Assembly: GCF_049739465.1 (NCBI RefSeq)
Contig: NZ_JBMHHY010000008.1
Coordinates: 124,001-188,000, forward strand
Reading direction: 5' to 3'
Source: Embleya sp049739465
GTDB taxonomy: Bacteria; Actinomycetota; Actinomycetes; Streptomycetales; Streptomycetaceae
DNA length: 64,000 bases
Shown: one piece after another, positions 60,752 to 64,000 of the stretch
Numbering within the stretch: the stretch's first letter is position 1
Layout: the number at the start of each line of letters is the position of its first letter
Position numbers and translations under genes: made by a program
Notes under the pieces: generated by a model
Seen by the model: only the letters and a program-made list of their open reading frames with translations
What the model was told of the DNA's origin: nothing
The model's database searches: none

Positions 60752-62608
60752 ATGTGCGGCATCACCGGCTGGGTGGACCACCACCACCCGCACCCCGACG
60801 AATCGCCGACCGGCGACGGCGAGAGCCGACGTGTGCTCGCCGCGATGACCGGGACCATGGCCTGCCGCGGCCCGGACGCCGAGGGCCTGTGGCACTCGGG
60901 ACCGGCCGCGCTCGGCCACCGACGACTCGCGATCCTCGACCTCACCGGCAGTGCCCAACCGATGCCGCTGGGAGAGGCGGGTCACGAACGACTCGTGCTC
61001 AGCTACAGCGGCGAGTTGTACAACTACCGTGAGCTGCGCGCCGAACTCTCGGCTCTCGGGCACGTGTTCCGCAACACCGGTGACACCGAGGTGGTACTCG
61101 CCGGCTGGCATGCGTGGGGACCGGCCGCCGCCGAACGATTCAACGGGATGTACGCGTTCGCCGTCTGGGACACCCGCGCCCGCGAACTCTGGCTGGTCCG
61201 CGACCGGTTGGGCATCAAACCGCTGTACTACCGGCGCACCCCCGGCGGCGTGCTCTTCGGCTCCGAGCCCAAGGCGATCCTCGCGCACCCCGGCGCCGGC
61301 CGGCCGCGCGTGGACGAAGAGGGCCTGATCCAACTGTTGTTGCCACTGCTCAAGGTGCCGGGCCGGGCGCCCTACGCGGACCTGCGCGAGGTACGGCCGG
61401 GGCACCTGCTGCGGGTGCGGGCCGACGGCTCGGCGGCCGAACTGCGCTACTGGGCACCGGAACCGCGCGAGCACCGGGACACCTGGGAGGACACCGTCGG
61501 GCACGTTCGCGAGCTGCTCGCGGACACCGTCACCCGCCAACTCGTCGCCGACGTACCGCTGTGCACGCTGCTGTCCGGCGGCTTGGACTCGTCCGCGATC
61601 ACCGCGCTCGCCCGACCGGCGGGCGGCCGGCCGCCACGTTCGTTCTCGGTCGGGTTCACCTCTGCCGCCGGCGAACCCGCCGCGACCGAGGACGATCCGT
61701 ACGTCCGCCTCGCCGCAGCCCATCTGGGCAGCGAACACCGCGACATCGTGCTCGACGGCGCCCGACTGGCCGCGCCGCGGGTACGCGAGGCGTGCGTACG
61801 CGCCCGCGATCTGCCGATCGGCATCGGTGACCTGGACCTGAGCCTGCATCAGTTGTTCGCGGCGATCCGCGAGCACTCGACCGTCGCCCTGTCCGGCGAA
61901 TCGGCGGACGAAGTGTTCGGCGGCTACCGGTGGTTCCACCACCCCGACGCCGTACACGCGGACACCTTCCCGTGGTTGGCCGACTCGCCCGCGCACGGCC
62001 GGCTGCACCAGCGCATCCTGGCGCTGTTCCGCAAGGACGTACGGGAGCGGTTCGGGGTGCAGGACTACGTCGCCGACCAGTACCGGACGGCGTTGGCGGA
62101 GGTCCGCCACCACGACGGCGCGGGGGCCGAGCAGCACCGGATGGACGAGATCGGGCATCTCGCGTTGACCCGCTTCCTGCCGACGCTGCTCGACCGCAAG
62201 GATCGACTGAGCATGGCGGTCGGGCTGGAGGTGCGGGTGCCGTTCTGCGACCACCGGCTGGTCGAATACGTCCAGGACATCCCATGGACCCTGCGCACGC
62301 ACGACGGGCGGGAGAAGAGCGTGCTGCGCGCCGCTGTCGCCGATCTGTTGCCCGATGCCGTGCTGCACCGGCCCAAGAGTCCGTATCCGTCCACGCCCGA
62401 CCCGGTGTACTCACGGGCGCTGCGTGAGCAACTCGCCGAGCGGTTGGCCGATCCCGGCTGCCGGCTGCCGGAACTGTTCGACGAGGACGCGCTGCACGAC
62501 GCGGTCACCGTGTCCGAACAGGGCAGCCTGATCAGCAATGTCGGGGCCGAACTGGCGCTGAACTTCGACGTGTGGCTGCGCGCCTACGACCCGGAACTGC
62601 CGCTGTGA
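60752..62608 (+). CDS. glutamine-dependent asparagine synthetase-like enzyme (third copy)
   Basis: This 618-aa enzyme is similar to its neighbour, with Cys2 (MCGITGW) and SGGLDSS intact. It lies 45 bp after the second copy. Two active paralogues side by side suggest two different amide-forming steps, rather than a simple gene-dosage copy, because the sequences differ clearly in the linker and C-terminal parts. The stop overlaps the MFS gene start. Confidence 0.92.
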   Translation: MCGITGWVDHHHPHPDESPTGDGESRRVLAAMTGTMACRGPDAEGLWHSGPAALGHRRLAILDLTGSAQPMPLGEAGHERLVLSYSGELYNYRELRAELSALGHVFRNTGDTEVVLAGWHAWGPAAAERFNGMYAFAVWDTRARELWLVRDRLGIKPLYYRRTPGGVLFGSEPKAILAHPGAGRPRVDEEGLIQLLLPLLKVPGRAPYADLREVRPGHLLRVRADGSAAELRYWAPEPREHRDTWEDTVGHVRELLADTVTRQLVADVPLCTLLSGGLDSSAITALARPAGGRPPRSFSVGFTSAAGEPAATEDDPYVRLAAAHLGSEHRDIVLDGARLAAPRVREACVRARDLPIGIGDLDLSLHQLFAAIREHSTVALSGESADEVFGGYRWFHHPDAVHADTFPWLADSPAHGRLHQRILALFRKDVRERFGVQDYVADQYRTALAEVRHHDGAGAEQHRMDEIGHLALTRFLPTLLDRKDRLSMAVGLEVRVPFCDHRLVEYVQDIPWTLRTHDGREKSVLRAAVADLLPDAVLHRPKSPYPSTPDPVYSRALREQLAERLADPGCRLPELFDEDALHDAVTVSEQGSLISNVGAELALNFDVWLRAYDPELPL

Positions 62609-63885
62609 GCGGGGGTGCGGCCCGGGTGGACGGGGGATCGGTGGCTGCGCCGGCGCCGGCGCAGCCGACGCGGCGGGTGCTGGTCGGTTATCTGCCGGTG
62701 TATCTGTTCCTGTTCATGGTCGGCGCCGAGATGTACCTGGTGTCGCCGCTGTTGCCGGAGGTGGCTGCCGACCTGGGGGTCTCGGTGACCTCGGCGGCGC
62801 ACCTGGTGACCGCGTATGTGCTGGTGCAGGCCGTTGCCGGGCCGTTTCTGGGGTTGGCCTATCCGCGGCTGGGGCCGGCGGTGTTGGTCGGGGTCGGCAC
62901 GGTGCTGTTCGTGGCGGGGAATGTGATCGCCGCACTGACCGGGGACTTCGTGCTGTTGATCGGGTCGCGGGCGATCGCCGGGTTCGGGGTGGCCATGGCG
63001 GGTCCGGCGATCTGGACGTGGATCGTGGCCACCGCGCCGGAGGCGGTGCGGGGTACGGCGATGGGCGCGGGGATGGCGGCGTTCGCGCTCGGCCAGGTGT
63101 TGGGCGTGCCGCTGGGCGGGTTCGTCGCGGATGTGGCCGGGTGGCATTGGGCGTTCGCGCTGCTGGGGGCGGGAGCGGTGGTGGTATTGCCGGTGTTGGT
63201 GTACGGGTTGCGCGGTGCCGACTTCCGACCTGCGCCGTCGGTGCCGGGGGCGGGGTTGCGGGCGCTGTCGAAGGTGTGGACGTACCGGTCGCTGCGGCGG
63301 ACGTTGGCGATCACGTTCGCGTTCCATGCCGCGAACCTGGGCGCGTACACGTACCTGGCGGACGTCCTCGACACCCGCTACGAGCTGTCCGCCACCGCGC
63401 TGGGATCGGTCGGACTGCTCAGTGGGCTGGGCATGTTCGTCGGCGCGGCGCTGGGTGGGCGAGCGGGGGACGCGGCCCGGGCGCGTGGCCGTACCGAGAG
63501 CCGACTGCTGCCGGTATGGACCGTCGTGCTGCTGATCGCGCTGTTGATCGCGGTGGGTGCCCGGCCGTTGTGGCTCAACCTGGCGGCGATCCTGGTGTGG
63601 TTCCTCGCGGCGGGCGCGTTCGACACGAACCAGCAGACGCTGGTGGCCGCGCAGGCACCGGGGTTCACGGCGGTGGCGCTGTCGTGGAACCTGGCCGTCC
63701 TGTACGGCGCGACATCGTGGGGGGTGTGGCTGATGGGGCAGGGGGACGACCGTACCCGAGCGGTGGTGGTGGCGGGCGGGGTGATGGCCGCACTCGCGGC
63801 GGGGGGCTCGATCGCGGCGATGCGCGGCGGCGGGCGCGAGGCCGAGGGTGGGGCCGGGCGCGAGGCCGGGGGTGGGGCCGAGTGA
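62605..63885 (+). CDS. MFS transporter, DHA1-like drug/metabolite exporter
   Basis: This 426-aa protein has twelve predicted transmembrane helices and the MFS motif pattern of DHA1 exporters (LPEVAADLGVSVTSAAHLVT at helix 1-2, then SRAIAGFGVAMAGP). It probably exports the cluster product and gives self-resistance. The tail is Gly/Glu-rich with two imperfect 24-bp repeats. The GTG start overlaps the third asparagine synthetase stop, so it is the last gene of the operon visible here. Confidence 0.9.
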   Translation: MSGGAARVDGGSVAAPAPAQPTRRVLVGYLPVYLFLFMVGAEMYLVSPLLPEVAADLGVSVTSAAHLVTAYVLVQAVAGPFLGLAYPRLGPAVLVGVGTVLFVAGNVIAALTGDFVLLIGSRAIAGFGVAMAGPAIWTWIVATAPEAVRGTAMGAGMAAFALGQVLGVPLGGFVADVAGWHWAFALLGAGAVVVLPVLVYGLRGADFRPAPSVPGAGLRALSKVWTYRSLRRTLAITFAFHAANLGAYTYLADVLDTRYELSATALGSVGLLSGLGMFVGAALGGRAGDAARARGRTESRLLPVWTVVLLIALLIAVGARPLWLNLAAILVWFLAAGAFDTNQQTLVAAQAPGFTAVALSWNLAVLYGATSWGVWLMGQGDDRTRAVVVAGGVMAALAAGGSIAAMRGGGREAEGGAGREAGGGAE

Positions 63886-64000
63886 GACAATGCCTGCCGG
63901 CCACAGGGGCCGTACCGTACCGTCGGGTCGAGCAGGTCCGGCGGGTCGAGCACGTCGCGCGTTTCGCGCACGTCGAGCCGGAAGCCGCATGGTCAATCAC
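63886..64000. other. window end, no gene assigned
   Basis: The last 115 bases follow the MFS stop. They may contain the cluster terminator or the edge of another gene, but nothing can be supported. Confidence 0.2.

Noticed and set aside
1..64000. tRNA, rRNA, CRISPR or insertion-sequence genes
   Set aside because: I saw no tRNA-like cloverleaf with the TTCGAATC-type arm, no regularly spaced repeats and no transposase.

Overview
This is a high-GC chromosomal stretch from an actinomycete, most probably a Streptomycetaceae member. The signs are very strong third-position GC, frequent GTG starts, stop/start overlaps of the ATGA and GTGA type, and family content typical of streptomycetes: PucR, BlaI/PAP2, XRE with DUF2690, DUF4232 lipoproteins, and sulfur-type leader peptides. 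I saw no rRNA, tRNA, CRISPR array or intact insertion sequence. The window mixes ordinary accessory genes with three biosynthetic loci.

Region 1 (0.2-7.1 kb): a lipoprotein gene, then a same-strand cassette of a GCS2/YbdK-type carboxylate-amine ligase, a KamA-family radical SAM aminomutase, a PLP aminotransferase and a glutamine-dependent asparagine synthetase. It looks like a small pathway that makes a beta-amino acid or an amide. Region 2 (7.1-15.5 kb): accessory genes, including a DJ-1/PfpI protein, an NlpC/P60 hydrolase with a long structured leader, an XRE membrane regulator, a PapA-like acyltransferase with a broken active-site motif, a haloalkane dehalogenase with a divergent MarR regulator, and an SDR gene abutting a truncated TetR remnant.

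Region 3 (15.5-19.7 kb, minus strand): an Mg2+ module. An M-box (ykoK) riboswitch and a possible small upstream ORF precede an Nramp-family transporter lacking the canonical DPGN motif. Three short overlapping genes follow: a small ORF, a protein with an ACT/MgtC-tail-like end, and an ArsR regulator with a small membrane protein. Region 4 (20-23.2 kb): a CBS protein, PucR, and a BlaI regulator with a perfect 23-bp operator in front of a PAP2 phosphatase.

Region 5 (23.5-28.2 kb) is the clearest discovery: a complete lasso peptide cluster (precursor, cyclase, RRE, B2 protease, DrrAB-like exporter). Its 19-residue core, GLWWGCPQDIFGGPTPLAC, matches the class III lasso peptide BI-32169 in length, ring residues and both cysteines, with 13 of 19 positions identical.

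Region 6 (28.3-45.2 kb): two APH-type kinases, a methyltransferase, MarR, a serine hydrolase, a compact threonyl-tRNA synthetase preceded by a Thr-codon leader peptide and a strong hairpin (attenuation), an FAD monooxygenase/TetR pair, secreted proteins, a NUDIX hydrolase, an ABC transporter, and a double-HTH MerR/erythromycin-esterase pair. Region 7 (45.4-63.9 kb): a long, tightly coupled plus-strand operon. It starts with a sulfur-type leader peptide and an oligopeptide ABC transporter, then DAHP synthase, a Cys-cluster protein, an alpha/beta hydrolase, an amidase, an SDR, an FAD oxidoreductase, two more asparagine synthetases and an MFS exporter. It looks like an undescribed small-molecule cluster that draws on shikimate precursors and amide chemistry.
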